Both the position numbers and the translations under genes were made by a program. Positions 1-10,791 of a DNA stretch of 64,000 nt are shown in pieces. A model generated the notes under the pieces. The model was not told where the DNA came from. It saw nothing but the letters and a program-made list of their open reading frames with translations, and did no database searches. This stretch comes from Aurelia coerulea (taxonomy: Eukaryota > Cnidaria > Scyphozoa > Semaeostomeae > Ulmaridae), in NCBI GenBank assembly GCA_039566865.1, contig CM076949.1, positions 15,600,501-15,664,500 on the forward strand. Direction: 5' to 3'. Position 1 is the first letter of the stretch, and the number at the start of each line of letters is the position of its first letter.

Positions 1-327
1 ATTTAATGAATGAAAACATTACCAAATGCACTTGTGCCACGATTTGTTTTTAGTTTTTTTCGTAGGCAATCTTGGAAAGTTATTTTAAATATTGTTCTGC
101 AATAAAGAATTATTTGTTTGCTGTCTTTGATAATGTTATTTTATTCATTCTGTCAAAAATGATTTGCGAGACAGACTGTTACTGATTATGCTACCTACAA
201 ATTTCTTTACAAAACTGCTATCTTGATAACACAGGTAGCAAGAGATTGTGACTACCTTGCGTCTTCTATTTGTTTGAAGAATCTAATTCAACCATAACTT
301 GTCTTTATTTTCCCTGTGTATTTGAAG
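1..327. other. Intronic sequence with no recognised feature
   Basis: AT-rich sequence lying 5' of the first exon-like stretch of the host gene. I see no repeat structure, no convincing reading frame and no RNA gene here. Confidence 0.4.
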
Positions 328-372
328 AAACAAGAAACTGTGCTTCTCAGTTTTGCACCGAAGCTTGCTAAG
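328..372 (+). CDS. HPS4: Probable short HPS4 exon (start uncertain)
   Basis: The frame reads KQETVLLSFAPKLAK and ends at a GT (373). It is phase-compatible with the exon at 411, and the joined reading resembles the part of vertebrate HPS4 just before the conserved LPxxVxIxPVxVxK motif. The 5' border could be the AG at 326-327 or the stronger pyrimidine-AG at 349-350; both keep the frame. The difficulty is the intron it implies, only 38 bp (373-410), below the usual metazoan minimum. It may therefore be read differently in vivo or be coincidental. Confidence 0.4.
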
Positions 373-410
373 GTAGAGCCTCTTATACATCTTTTGTCTT
401 TTCATTGCAG

Positions 411-435
411 CTGCCTGTTGATGAAGTTAAGACAG
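411..435 (+). CDS. HPS4: HPS4 micro-exon (25 bp)
   Basis: Bounded by a pyrimidine-rich acceptor (TTTTCATTGCAG ending at 410) and a GTGAGG donor at 436. It reads LPVDEVKT plus the first base of a glycine codon, and the next exon at 1082 completes that codon (phase 1 junction). The join yields GSVLPHGVRIFPVYVKKK, which matches the LPxxVxIxPVxVxK pattern I recall from the end of the second longin region of HPS4. HPS4 pairs with HPS1 in BLOC-3, a guanine nucleotide exchange factor for Rab32/Rab38 in biogenesis of lysosome-related organelles. Confidence 0.6.
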
Positions 436-474
436 GTGAGGAAATATGACATACTGTTGTTTTGTAATAAATGG

Positions 475-868
475 GCCAAAAAAAAGGAACCCCCAAGTAC
501 CTGGTTCTCATTATGAGGAGTTCTTTGCCTTACAGAATTCCACTAGTCTATTTGATCTTTCATTTCTCACTCAGTTGCCGTATTTTCTAGTCATGGAGTA
601 TCTTTTCACATTTCCAATTTTAGTGTTGAAATCACCACTAAACAATGATATTTCACCAGGCTTGGTGCATTTGAGGGTAGATTCGATTTCATCGTAAAAT
701 GCTTCCATTTCACTATCACTGTTGTCTGATGTGTGGGTATAGACTTGAGTCAAGTCGATGTCAAAGAGTTTCGCTTGCATTTTAACCATGATAATCATTT
801 TGTTCCAGAAGCCACTTTCTTCAAAATGAAGTGTCCTGCACCATATTGATTTTTTCACCTCCAAAGTA
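475..868 (-). mobile_element. RTE-like LINE endonuclease fragment
   Basis: On the minus strand 864-571 reads an apurinic/apyrimidinic endonuclease segment with VYTHTSDNSDSEMEAFYDEI followed by a GDFN motif, the catalytic Asp-Asn signature of exo/endo/phosphatase endonucleases in RTE-clade LINEs. Coding similarity continues downstream past a stop (VRNERSNRLVEFCKAKN). The copy is 5' and 3' truncated and carries stops, so it is a dead fragment inside an HPS4 intron. Confidence 0.65.
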
Positions 869-875
869 TACTATA

Positions 876-1028
876 GTGTCATAAATGTAATGGAGAATTA
901 GAAAAGTACCCTGCTGTGTAGATTTTGCAGTTGTAAACCAGTGTACGAAGTGTCGTCTTCGTATCTGCAATATTGACGGCTTTATGAAGGGTTTCAAAAT
1001 GCACTGTATTAATAGCGTTAAATAGAAG
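876..1028 (-). mobile_element. Diverged end of a piggyBac-like TTAA element
   Basis: About 150 bp aligns by eye with the right end of the element at 37467-40681: GTGTAGATTTTG, then GTGTACGAAG, then ATCTGCAATATTG, then a terminal GTTAAAT at 1018-1024. It is well diverged and lacks a partner end. It stops about 50 bp before the acceptor of the large HPS4 exon. Confidence 0.45.
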
Positions 1029-1081
1029 ATGGTCTATTAGACTTGCATTTATGATTCGTACTATCGTAATTTTCTTTTCAG

Positions 1082-2766
1082 GCTCTGTTCTTCCTCACGG
1101 GGTGCGAATATTTCCAGTCTACGTAAAGAAAAAAACTTATAAGGAACTCTCTGCCATGACCAATCGTTCTCCGTATGCATTTATGAAAAGCAACGACATG
1201 AAAGGGATTAATTTCCAAATGCAGTACACAACTGGATTAGACAACGCGGAGAAAAACGAGGACTTAATCATAAAGTGCAGCAGTGCTTTGGCAGATCGTA
1301 GAATTATAGGGGAAACGTATCAAAATCGTCATTTTCTAGAAAGTAAATCTTTAAAAGGTAGAAAAATGTCGGATTCTTCTTCCATATGCCATGATACTGA
1401 CAGTGAATTTGTTTCACAGGATTCGGAACAGAAAATACACAGTATTTTGCCCGTTACTATAAATGACGTACTTCCATTTGGCACTTCAAATACATGTCAA
1501 GTGAACGAATGTCAAGACACACCAACCATAAAGAGACGTCAAAGTGATTCGTCAGAGCTGTCAAGCATTAAAGACAACTCTCACGAATCTGATGTAGATG
1601 CAGTGTGGGAAGTTCAATTCGGAGGGCAGCTGAAAGATTTGAGAGCAAGTGTAGAGAGGTTCAATAAATTTTACGAAACGCCAGAAAAGCTAAGAAACTC
1701 AACCAACAAGCATACTACTGCTGTTCATATCGCCGATAAATCTATGCAACCCAGTGACTTGAGCTGTACTAGTTTTATCGCAATTAGCGATTCAGATGAT
1801 ATTGCAGTTACTGCATACAAACGGACTTGTGAATACATTTATTCTTGTAGTGAAAATGCGTCGATAAGTGGGACTGATGACGGGGTTGCACTGTCATCAA
1901 ATATATCGATCAATGAGCTTGTTTCTCCGTTACAGAGTAATGTGTTGATTCCAGACGCAAATTCCTCACTTAAACCAGATATAATTCTTTCCACCAAAGC
2001 AGATCATCACACGCAAAATGGAAGCAAACATTCTCATGCAAACAATTTCAGTTTGCAACGGAATGATCTTAAATATCAGCATGATGAAAGCAAATGCAAG
2101 GAAAGTTCTTCCAGCATGCACCCCCGTTTACATGAAACTTCGCGTGATATCACTAACGTCTCTCAGTGTGAAGGTGATCTAACAAATATGGAATTTGAAA
2201 AAAGTGTGCATAACTGTGACCAGTCAGAAGTATCCCAATTTTCTTCAGATTTTGATCGTATCAGCTTCACTACTGAAGGACAGCAAAGTATTCAAAAAGC
2301 CATTAAAGGCAGCCATCTATGTGGGCCCAACGAAAGTGATAATGCTGCTGACAAATTGGTCAGAGATACTTTAATGTCGGTTGGCAATGCGCTAAGATTA
2401 GGAAGTGATACATCTATGAATCCACATCGCCATCCAGCCGATACCCTTAGCCAGGACACTGAAAGCCTTGATACACGTGTAAAACACTCTAACCAAATCA
2501 GTGATAATCGTTACATAACTGACGAAGAATCTACCGAGAGTTTTATTGATACAGATACATGCAGGCAAAGTAGATTTTCAGAGGGGTCATTGTCAGCAAG
2601 AATAGCAAAAGCGTTGAGTGGAGAGGATGATACTGAAAGACAGGAAGATGCCGGTTATTACAGCATGGACAAAGACCTTGATGGTCGACGAGGCAATGAG
2701 CGTAAAGATGATACCTTTGCAAGGATAGATGTAAATGGAAAACAGGAATGTAGATCAAGTGATGAG
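1082..2766 (+). CDS. HPS4: HPS4 large central exon
   Basis: A 1685-bp exon open throughout (561 codons plus two bases). It is preceded by a strong acceptor (TTTTCTTTTCAG) and followed by GAG|GTAAGG. It opens with SVLPHGVRIFPVYVKKKTYK, which resembles the vertebrate HPS4 segment LPPNVQIIPVFVTKEE. The remainder is serine-, aspartate- and histidine-rich and looks disordered, as expected for the poorly conserved linker between the second and third longin domains. A short conserved-looking patch is VWEVQFGGQLKDLRASVERF (about 180 codons in). In HPS4 this linker is long and variable, so weak similarity does not argue against the assignment. No frameshift or internal stop is seen, suggesting a functional gene. 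Reading past the donor gives an in-frame stop at 2836-2838, so intron retention would truncate the protein. Confidence 0.72.
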
Positions 2767-3293
2767 GTAAGGATAGATGTATATAGTTATGGTCGCGCTA
2801 AAAACTGTATCAGTCACACAAAACGCCTGTATTTTTAGTGTTTCAGAAAATTCTAGAATTAAAGTTAGTTGACAGAGCAAAGAAGAGATAATCGATAAAA
2901 GGCCCAAAATAAATTCATATGCATACTGTTGTTCCTCCAGCTGAGCAATACGGTATTACCCCGCCACTAAGAAACTCATTTCGTAAAACCAGGCTGTTTG
3001 GTTTCTTATAAATATCGTATAAATGCTATATAAAACCAAATGTTGGACAATGAACATGGTGCCATCTGGCAGGCTGCAATTTCTTATAAGTCAGTTTCTT
3101 AGTGGGGGGGGGGGGGGTAATACTGTATTAACGCAAATTTTGAAAAAAAAGATGGCAAAACGGCTAAATAACTCAAAGACAACACTAACAATACTAAACA
3201 AGCATCGCATAACTCTTGGAAGTTGCAAATAGATCGAAAATAACTCGAGTTTGGAGAGAGATGCGAGCGAGCCGCCAACCGTACACTTTGCAC
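2767..3293. other. Intron start, no clear feature
   Basis: Unassigned intron sequence. Two copies of CCGCCACTAAGAAACTCATTT-like text in opposite orientation (about 2961-2985 and 3090-3104) suggest a small hairpin element, and a G-run lies at 3105-3117. Confidence 0.3.
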
Positions 3294-3390
3294 TGCTGAA
3301 GAGGGCATTCCCTAGATTTCCCTGTTGACAAGGCTGTCAGAATGGGCCGCGCTCTCCTCAGTCTCTTTCTCCAAATTGCGAAATGGTCTA
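3294..3390. mobile_element. Single end of a TAGACC-type MITE
   Basis: Ends in GCGAAATGGTC|TA and carries GGCTGTCAGAATGGGCCGCG, the same end sequence as the element at 56575-57457 (GGCTGTCAGAATTGGCCGTG...GGCAAATGGTC|TA). The partner end is missing, so this is a truncated copy. Confidence 0.5.
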
Positions 3391-3439
3391 TTGTAGGTTC
3401 CCAGCCCAAAATTAAGAAAATTACTGATAAGGCTGTTTT

Positions 3440-4216
3440 TTATTGGTGACTCTCAGGTTGAAAATGTAGACCGAACAAAGTATCTGGGTGTGATAATCGA
3501 TAGGAATTTGGATTGGGAAGAACACGTTAACAATCTCCGTACTAAGGTTTCTCGTGTAATTGGATTTTTGAAATATTCCAGGAAATTTTTACCTCAAAAC
3601 ACGTTGAGTGCAATGTATAGGGGTATCGTCGAGCCCCATTTTCCGTTATGTTGTTCGGTGTGGGGGTGCTGTGGGGTGACTAAACTGCAAACCTTGCAAA
3701 AGTTGCAAAATCGAGCAGCTAGAATTGTAACTAAAAGTAGATTTGATACGCCTGCTATGGCATTAATTCGCAGTTTAAATTGGCCTACTGTAAATAACAT
3801 TATTAGAAGCGAAACAGCTACCACAATGTACAAATCGCTAAATGGTCTGGTTGCGGAGTACCTTTCAGATTTGTTCGAAAAAAATTCTACCCAAAATGTA
3901 AAAAAACTGAGAAACACCGAAACACCGATACTGATCTCTCGTTACCATTGCGAAAAACTAACAATGGGCAGAGGGCTGTATCTTTTCGTGGACCTAAGCT
4001 TTGGAATCAACTTAAACTTGCTGCTAAACAGGCACCCCCCCCTCCCCCTTGCCACTTTTAAGAGAAGAATAAAAAACTGACCATAACGAGCATTCTATTT
4101 TTGTTAATCATTATATAGTCTAGTGATCTTTTAATAAATGTTTTGCCACGGCCCCCTGAAAAGCAGTTCTTATGGATTGACGGGGCTACCGTGCCAAAAT
4201 AAATAAAAATGAAATG
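3440..4216 (+). mobile_element. 5'-truncated LINE 3' end (hairpin-tail family)
   Basis: The frame beginning near 3450 reads the reverse transcriptase C-terminal region of a jockey/CR1-like LINE: DRTKYLGVIIDRNLDWEEHV, then LQKLQNRAARIVTKSRFDTP, ending at a stop at 4080. The 3' UTR contains a hairpin: CACGGCCCCCTGAAAAGCAG (4146-4165) pairs with GACGGGGCTACCGTG (4179-4193). It then ends in an AAATGAAATGAATG tail. The C-terminal codons look slightly frame-damaged near 3940-3960. Other 3' ends with the same hairpin lie at 8414-8795 and 61376-61945. Confidence 0.75.
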
Positions 4217-5090
4217 AATGATTGAATCAAATGCAAAAAGACAAAAACAAAAAAAGAACAAAAACAAAAAATCCCGAACTGTAAAACGGAAAAATAGTTT
4301 TAACATTAAAATATATCTAACATGGGCTGAGGAGGAGTTCTCACTCTAGGAAACAGAGCTCTTCAATCACGTGACTATTGGTCGAATAAGAGGAAAGATT
4401 CTTACTAATTTCCGAAAGAGAAGCAATAGCCTTCCACAAATCGTCAGTTACCTTTTCCAAGGAATTCTATCAATATAGGGATGATGTTATTGTCGATAAC
4501 ACTAATTTATGACACTTTTGGAACAACTAGGGTTGAAAAAATATCCCACTAACAAAAAAAATACCTCTTCAATCTTGGTCATAAGCTGAACTTCACCTAC
4601 TCAAAAACGATGTTTGCTCCTCGCTCTTCAATTCTTCTACTGCAGCGGAACCGAAGAGGCTGGACAGAATTTTAGAGAAAAATTGCCTTTTGCAGATGCG
4701 AACAACTTTTTCCTTGGAGCGCATAGTTAACATCGGATTGTGCAAAAAATAAAAAAATATTGCCAGGTGGAAAATTGTCTCCTGGGCCGGGTTGTTCAAG
4801 CCACGATTAGCGCTGATTTTGTATTAAAGGCATGATTCGGTAATCAGTTGCATAGTCCTAATTCGCTATTAGCCTTATACCAGTTTTGAACACTCGGGGA
4901 CCTGGTGTATATTGGTGACCTACTTCTAAACCTACTCTTGAGTTATGGATAGTATTTTCACTGGGTTACAAACTCCAAATAACAAAAGGGCTAAGTCCCA
5001 AATGGCTAATCGTGCTTCACGTAGCCCTCTGTGCGTGAATTTAAGGCCCCAAGGGGATTCATCGTATTTAAGCATGAGCTGGACCACGCC
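4217..5090. other. Intron, no recognised feature
   Basis: I find no conserved frame, no terminal repeats and no RNA gene in this stretch. Confidence 0.35.
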
Positions 5091-6119
5091 TAGGGTAGGG
5101 TGGGGGTAATGTGGGTCTACGGGGTAAAGTGGGTCTACTGAGCTTTTCGCTAGAAATATCCTTCCTCGTTAAATGGAAGAAAGGCTGGCTATTTTTCTTT
5201 TAATGTCTACATAATAAACTACCTTTCTGCATAAAACATTCGTCTTGGATGCATCTCCAGTCGTTTTATAAAATAACTTTACTGAACGGCCTACTGCGCA
5301 AGAATTTCAAAGCCCAGTAAAACTTTCTCCTGCCACTGTTGTTTTGCTTTTCTGGTCAATTTAATGACCATGAGGTGAGAGTTTGGTCTTTTACAAATAA
5401 ACTAACGTTTGTTTCGAAGTCATTGACGCTATTGTTCTTTTTATTTTTTTACCAGGTGGGGTAATGTGGGCCTACTGAGAATTTAGCCATAATTCAAATT
5501 CAACGAACCCTTGAGTTGCTTAAAATGCTCGCACTTATATTCATCTTGCCACGTTGTTTTCTGTCTAAAATGCGAAAATGGGTTTCCTATTACCGCAGTT
5601 GCTGTCTGGTAACCACTAAATTGGAGTTAAAATACTGCAAACATCTTTTTTGACTGTTATTATCAAATTCGATCGGGATTCGATCACTGACTTGCAAGTC
5701 GCAACGATGGTGGATCACAGCATAATGACCGTAGTTTTATTTTCGTCGCGGGAACGGATTGCTTGCGATAAAAGGCAAAGACTGTGATTTTATTGAATAG
5801 AGAACAGTTGGGAAATGTAAGTCCATTAATTTTTTTAATCATTTAGCCTTTCATATTCCGATTTAATACAAGTTTTGAAAATAGACCCACTTTTCCCGCT
5901 CGTAGGAAAAAGTAGGCCTATTTTAGTTGTCAAAAGAGAAAATTGTTTTAAAATATTTAACTGCCTTTGTCAGAGCTGAGATTTTTTCCCAAGAAAGAAG
6001 AAGCACTGAATGTCAATTAAACGAAACTTTTGAAATGTTTTGCATTTTAGTCTCGTTTTACCAGCTATCCATTTTGAGATTTTGCTCATTTTAGACCCAC
6101 ATTACCCCACCCTACCCTA
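5091..6119. mobile_element. 1.03-kb inverted-repeat element (GGGTAGGGTGGGG ends)
   Basis: The left end TAGGGTAGGGTGGGGGTAAT (5091-5110) is mirrored by ATTACCCCACCCTACCCTA (6101-6119). TA at each edge fits a TA target duplication, as used by Tc1/mariner-type elements. Internal sub-repeats such as GGTGGGGTAATGTGGGCCTA (about 5456) echo the termini. No transposase frame is visible, so it is non-autonomous. Confidence 0.7.
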
Positions 6120-6254
6120 GTGCATTCCAAGCAACAATCTCTGCGACAAAACGAAAAATCGACGCATCCCTCCTCCCGCAGTGACGGTTCGCTGGTTATC
6201 AGCAACCTTGCTACCGAAAACAGCATCTCTGGTGCTAAGACTCGCTCTCTTGTG

Positions 6255-6310
6255 AAAGTTCAATTTGCTAAGACCAACCCTAAGTTGAGTAAGATAGGAT
6301 ATATCTTAGT
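6255..6310 (-). mobile_element. Short LINE fragment
   Basis: ACCAACCCTAAGTTGAGTAAGA matches 39489-39510, the minus-strand coding part of the intact LINE at 38658-40338. It covers only a few dozen bases. Confidence 0.45.
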
Positions 6311-6353
6311 CGGTTTTGGTAACAGGGGTGCGTAATCCAGTGAAAATACGTTA

Positions 6354-6587
6354 CTATTTTGTAATCTTTATCTTCTCCGGTACCTTAGAGTTGTCGAAAT
6401 ATTTCACGGAATCTGGAGCCTGCCTGATATAATAAAGTTCTCTTTTTCTCTTGTCGTCAGTGATATCATTAGCGATCACAAACGTTTCAAAGTCAGCCAG
6501 CCATGTTCTCCATCGCGGGCCAACGGATGCTCCAACATCGATATCTGGATCTAACGGTGGTAATCCTCGAACCAGAGACATAGCCAT
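6354..6587 (-). pseudogene. LTR-retrotransposon gag N-terminal fragment
   Basis: A 77-residue minus-strand frame starts at 6587 with a proline-rich opening, then a tryptophan-x-x-tryptophan/aspartate-phenylalanine block and a lysine/arginine-rich LYYIRQ segment. This resembles the N-terminal gag of metazoan Ty3/Gypsy- or BEL-like elements. The frame breaks right after the conserved block. ACAAATGGCGACGAGGAT (minus sense, about 6652-6635) upstream resembles the primer-binding neighbourhood of such elements, but I see no LTR pair. It is a dead fragment. Confidence 0.5.
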
Positions 6588-6792
6588 TACCGTGAAAAGA
6601 CTTTAACTAACTACACTTTAACTATGTTTCATCCTCGTCGCCATTTGTTGTATCCCGCATTAGAATTTCACTAGATAAAGAAGACATTCATCTCTAAGCT
6701 TTCGGCAGCGAAAACTCTCATCAATTAGAACTCTATGTACCGGACGTATATAAGAAGTCTGGGTACAAGCGTCCATTTCGCGACATAACAAT

Positions 6793-6976
6793 CTAACAAT
6801 ACAACATTTAAAATCTTCTTTTCAACATGAAAATATCGACGAAAAACCACCACCTGCATCCTCAAATACAATTTAGCCTGTCGGCAATCGGATGAGATTA
6901 AGTTATTGAAAATCGCTTCATTTTTTGTGGACCTATAAGCAATCAAACGGTAATACATCATTTTTGGACACCCGGT
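6793..6976. mobile_element. Right end of a mariner-like inverted-repeat element
   Basis: The sequence ending GGACACCCGG|TA at 6967-6978 is colinear with 58870-59047 (AACATCCTCAAA, CAATTTAGCCT, GGCAATCGGA, GGACATATAAGCAAT). The partner left end is absent. It is a truncated third copy of the family at 55459-59047. Confidence 0.6.
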
Positions 6977-7068
6977 ACATGTGTAGTCTTTCCACAAAAC
7001 ATCCCAGCTAATATCTAGGAATCTTAGGAATACAGCAACTGACCTAACGTTATCAAGGAAAAACTCCA

Positions 7069-7099
7069 ATGATAATGATAATAATAATAATAATAATAA
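7069..7099 (+). repeat. (TAA)n microsatellite
   Basis: Short ATAATAATAA run immediately 5' of a LINE C-terminal fragment. Confidence 0.8.
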
Positions 7100-7345
7100 A
7101 CGATGGCATTGAGGATACGGAACATTATTTGCTGTTCTGTCACTTGTATGTTGTTTGCAGACGTGATCTTCTCAACAGTGTCAATGCAATATTGCACCAA
7201 CATGGCCTGTCAAACCTTTCTAACCAAATTATGCTTAGAGTTTTGTTGTATGGCGATGAAAGGCTGCCAATTGTCTCGAATACAGAAATCATCAAGGCAA
7301 CTCTGAAATACATTCATGCATCAGAACGTTTCCGATAAATCGCTG
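7100..7345 (+). mobile_element. LINE C-terminal fragment (DGIEDTEH family)
   Basis: Reads NDGIEDTEHYLLFCHLY and on to HASERFR followed by a stop at 7338. This is the same C-terminal module as the intact copy at 39178-40338 (NDGIEDTEHFLLLCPSF...NTGRFD). The Cys/His pairs are the zinc-knuckle-like end of the protein. It is 5' truncated and the 3' UTR is not clearly delimited. Confidence 0.65.
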
Positions 7346-7735
7346 CAATAGTTTCCTCTCGCACACAGTTTCCCTTTTTTTTTCATTACGTGATTTTTCT
7401 TTTATAGTCTTGTTGTTTGTTTCTTTTATATTTGTTGTCAAAGTCTGTTTCAAAATAGTAACAGGTAAGGCTTTCTCCTCCGACAATCACTATTACTCAT
7501 GCATATCTCGATATTCATCGACATTTTTCGAATGTCTGGCCTGGCGTCTATTTTGGGACAAACTTTGAGTTAATTTTAAATGGCCGCATGGTTGTTGTGA
7601 AATTCCATGCTCCCTGTGGCATCGTTGTCTAATCGTATATGATTGTGTGTATGTAGGTTGTATTTGTAGTTTAGATATATTGTAAATATTATGAGCATAT
7701 GAAAAAAAAATAATAATAATAAAGAATAATTCTCT

Positions 7736-8413
7736 ACACAGGTATTGTCGAGCCTCACTTTCGATACTGCTGTTCTGTCTTGGGCTACGCCGGTTTAACT
7801 GAAATTAATCAGTTGCAAAAACTTCAAAACCGTGCTGCTAGGATAATAACGAATAGCAACTTCGATGCCCCCAGGCAAACCTCTTATTGAAGGGCTGGGA
7901 TGGAAGACCGTTGACCAGCTGGTTACTGGTGAATCTAAGACAATGGTCTTCAAGTCCCTTAATGAACTTGCTCCACAATACCTGTGTGATCTCTTCACCA
8001 GAAATTCGCTCTCTGCTCATCATATAGCCTTTGCAATACGGGGACCGACCTGAAGTTGCCGATGAAAAGGTCAGCAAATGGCCAGAGATGTTTCTCTTAC
8101 ATAGGTGCAAAACTATGGAATAGCCTGTTAGCCGAGTCAAAGCAGGCAACCTCTCTGTATAGTTTTAAGAAAACTATTTAGAAACAGGCACTTTTCTTTC
8201 TTTCGTTTTTATTGTAATTTTGACAATTATTGTACATAGATTAAAAATATTGTAAATAAGGTTTTATAGTTTTATTTAATTAATAGCTTTTGTTTTGTAC
8301 CGTTGTACCTTAGATTGTAATTAATGTTTTTATCGGAGGGCCCCTTGAAAATCAACCTGTTGAAGAGCAACCCTCCTTAAAAGAATGAAAATGAAAATGA
8401 AATGAAATGAAAA
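7736..8413 (+). mobile_element. Degenerate LINE 3' end
   Basis: GIVEPHFRYCCS and LQKLQNRAARIITNSNFDAP match the LINE at 3440-4216, but frameshifts break the frame around 7870 and again near 8055. The 3' UTR has a related but altered hairpin (GGAGGGCCCCTTGAAAATCA with GAGCAACCCTCC) and an AAAATGAAATG tail. Confidence 0.65.
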
Positions 8414-8795
8414 TGAAATATTATTGTTCATTAAAAGTTCGACATGCAGCAGGAAAAATTTGAGAAACACCGCAACTGATCTTCAAGTCCCACTAATGAG
8501 AACAAGTAATGGTCAGCGAGCTTTCTCATATCGTGGTGCTGGAGTTCGGAACCTCTTGGATTGTGAAGTCAAGCAGGCATCCTCTTTCAAAGCATTTAAA
8601 GAAGCTTTGAAAAAATAGTTTATTTATTTATTTTTTCATTCATTTATTCATTATTGTGATTAAATGAGGGTTTTACTTTGTATTTATTTTTAACTTGATT
8701 TGTAAGGTTTTATGCACGGCCCCCTGAAAAGCAGTCTATCAATTGACGGGGTTACCGTGCTTAATGAAATTAAAATGAAATGAAAATGAAATGAA
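8414..8795 (+). mobile_element. LINE 3' end, hairpin-tail family
   Basis: Reads the last about 55 codons of a LINE (LRNTATDLQVP, NGQRAFSYRGAGVRN, ASSFKAFKEALKK, stop at 8618). Then comes the hairpin CACGGCCCCCTGAAAAGCAG / GACGGGGTTACCGTG and an AAATGAAAATGAAATG tail. It lies directly after the tail of the preceding LINE. Confidence 0.7.
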
Positions 8796-9402
8796 TAAAA
8801 ATTTTAGTCGAGTTCCAAATAAGTAAGAAAAGGCAGATTGTGTAGCAATAGCATAATCATTGTTTTGATTGACATACCAGCTACAAAGCAATTAGCGATT
8901 GTATTTGAGAAGGTGAACAGTAGGCAGTGCAATTTTCAATTACCTTTTATCCAGACGCTCATTTTCTGAAATTGATAAAACCTAAAGGAGATGTTTAGAT
9001 TTACCATACTGCTTCCAATTTGTGCACATTGCTTCTCTTTTCATCCCTTTTCGCATACACAATAAATGAATTAGGTGCTTGTGATTCAAGCTGTCTTTTG
9101 TGGTCTGTTTTGTTTATATTTGTGGCTTGATTAACCAGCTGTAGAAAGATCTTTCTTTGCAATGGCTAATCTATTTGTACTGGCTTGCCAGTACTAGGCA
9201 ACGGGTGCGTTGGTACAAAATTTGCTTTAGGGTTTTATGTTGTAAGAAAACTCTGCTCTTGTAGAGTGATCGCTCGGCGCGTTTCCCCAAAAGATTTTCA
9301 TTGAAGTAAAAAAAATCCATGGTGCTTCTACTCTAGATCGTTAATTAAATGGAACACAGGTTTTTCTAGAAATCCGTTTATAAACACATCTCTCCTTCTA
9401 AG
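8796..9402. other. Intron, nothing recognised
   Basis: No reading frame, repeat pair or RNA gene seen. It ends in the acceptor of the next HPS4 exon. Confidence 0.35.
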
Positions 9403-9519
9403 GGTGGCGATGAAGATCTGAAGATGCTGCACTTATACGTTCAAGCACATTCGAATACAATCCTTGCTGTTCTCTTTGAGCCCCAATCAACTTACGATCA
9501 GAAATCGTTGAAATTAATC
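9403..9519 (+). CDS. HPS4: HPS4 exon, third longin domain start
   Basis: A 117-bp exon (39 codons, phase 0 at both ends) between CTCTCCTTCTAAG and a GTGAGT donor. It encodes GGDEDLKMLHLYVQAHSNTI followed by LAVLFEPQSTYDQKSLKLI. The alternating hydrophobic strands LHLYVQAHSNTILAVLFE correspond to the vertebrate HPS4 stretch reading MNLYTHCVKGLVLSLLAEE, the opening strands of the C-terminal longin domain. Phase agrees with the GAG|GTAAGG donor at 2766 and with the exon at 11372. Confidence 0.7.
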
Positions 9520-9843
9520 GTGAGTATTGGTTTGGATTTTTTCAGTCAATGTAGCAATCTACAAGCGCCAATTCAAATTTTGTTCTGAGAAAAATGGAAA
9601 TGTCTTGTTTTGTTTCAGTAGAGGACAAATTGGACGAAATCCTTTTGGAAATCTGAGTTTCATTTTGCCTGTTTAACAGCCGAAACGTCATATGTACATC
9701 GTATGCCAAAAAATGCATGTGTATGAATAACCTCTGATTAACTTAGCAAATTGAATTTTGATAGAAATTGTGCATGTTTAAGTGAGTTACTCGGCTAATA
9801 CACAACCGATTTGGACATGCGAGGTCTTCAAGTGCAAATGAAA

Positions 9844-10791
9844 GGGCCAGGTCTAAAACGCGGACATTGCGGACATGTCCGCGCCATTTTCAAGTCCACG
9901 TTTTAGGTTTTAGCATAGGGGAAAAACCTACAACGCGGACTTCGTGGACATTTTCTAATTCTTCGAAATAAAGTGTTGATAACCATGTGTCCACGATCTT
10001 TATGCACATCCCTTCCCAGAGACTCCACCCAGACCTGGTGGTCGGCGATCTTCTTCTCGTCCGTGACACTAATGTCCGCATTTTATGTTTTAACACAGAG
10101 AAAAGCCTAAAACGCGGACATCGCGGACATTTTCTAATTCTTCGAAACAAAGTGTTGATAGCCATGCTTCCACGATCTTTATGTGCACCCCTTCACAGTG
10201 GGTCACGAATTTTTGCCAGTTGTACGAAATTTGTATAGAGTGATTGCCCTTGGGACCTAACCAATTAAAACTGCAAAGTAGCAAAATTTGTTAGCTTTTT
10301 AAATTCAGAGCTGTTTCTTAACTTTGGAAAAATTGAGCTTACCATTTTTTTATAAAAATAATGCGTGCAGATGACACTACTACTTACATCGAACCTCACT
10401 GAACATCATCATTCATTCATTCATTCATTCATTCATTCATTCATTCATTCATTCATTCATTCATTCACTCGTTCACTTATTCACTTATTCACGCATTCAT
10501 TTGCATTTATTTGCATTTATTTACTGCAGACTAACTTTCTGTAAAGGGGTGTGCATAAAGATTGTGAAAACGTGGTTATCAACACTTTATTTTGAAGCAT
10601 TAGAAAATGTCCGCGATATACGGTTTTTCCCTATGCCAAAACCTAAAACGCGGGCATTAGTTTGCGGACTTGAAGAAAATCACCGACTACCAGGTCTCCG
10701 TCACTTTCTAATAAGGGATGTGCATAAAGATCGTGGAAACGTGGTTAGCAGAACTTTATTTCGAAGAATGTCCGCGTTTTAGACCTGGCCC
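9844..10791. mobile_element. Foldback element with GGGCCAGGTCTAAAACGCGG ends
   Basis: GGGCCAGGTCTAAAACGCGG (9844-9863) is mirrored by CCGCGTTTTAGACCTGGCCC (10772-10791). Inside, further mirrored or repeated blocks recur (GCGGACATTTTCTAATTCTTCGAA twice, GTGTTGATA, CACGATCTTTATG). The element is thus mostly self-complementary and partly tandem. It contains an (ATTC)n run at 10409-10465. No coding capacity. Confidence 0.75.
10409..10500 (+). repeat. (ATTC)n microsatellite
   Basis: About 14 clean CATT/ATTC units followed by decayed units (cactcgttcacttattcac). It sits in the loop of the foldback element. Confidence 0.9.
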
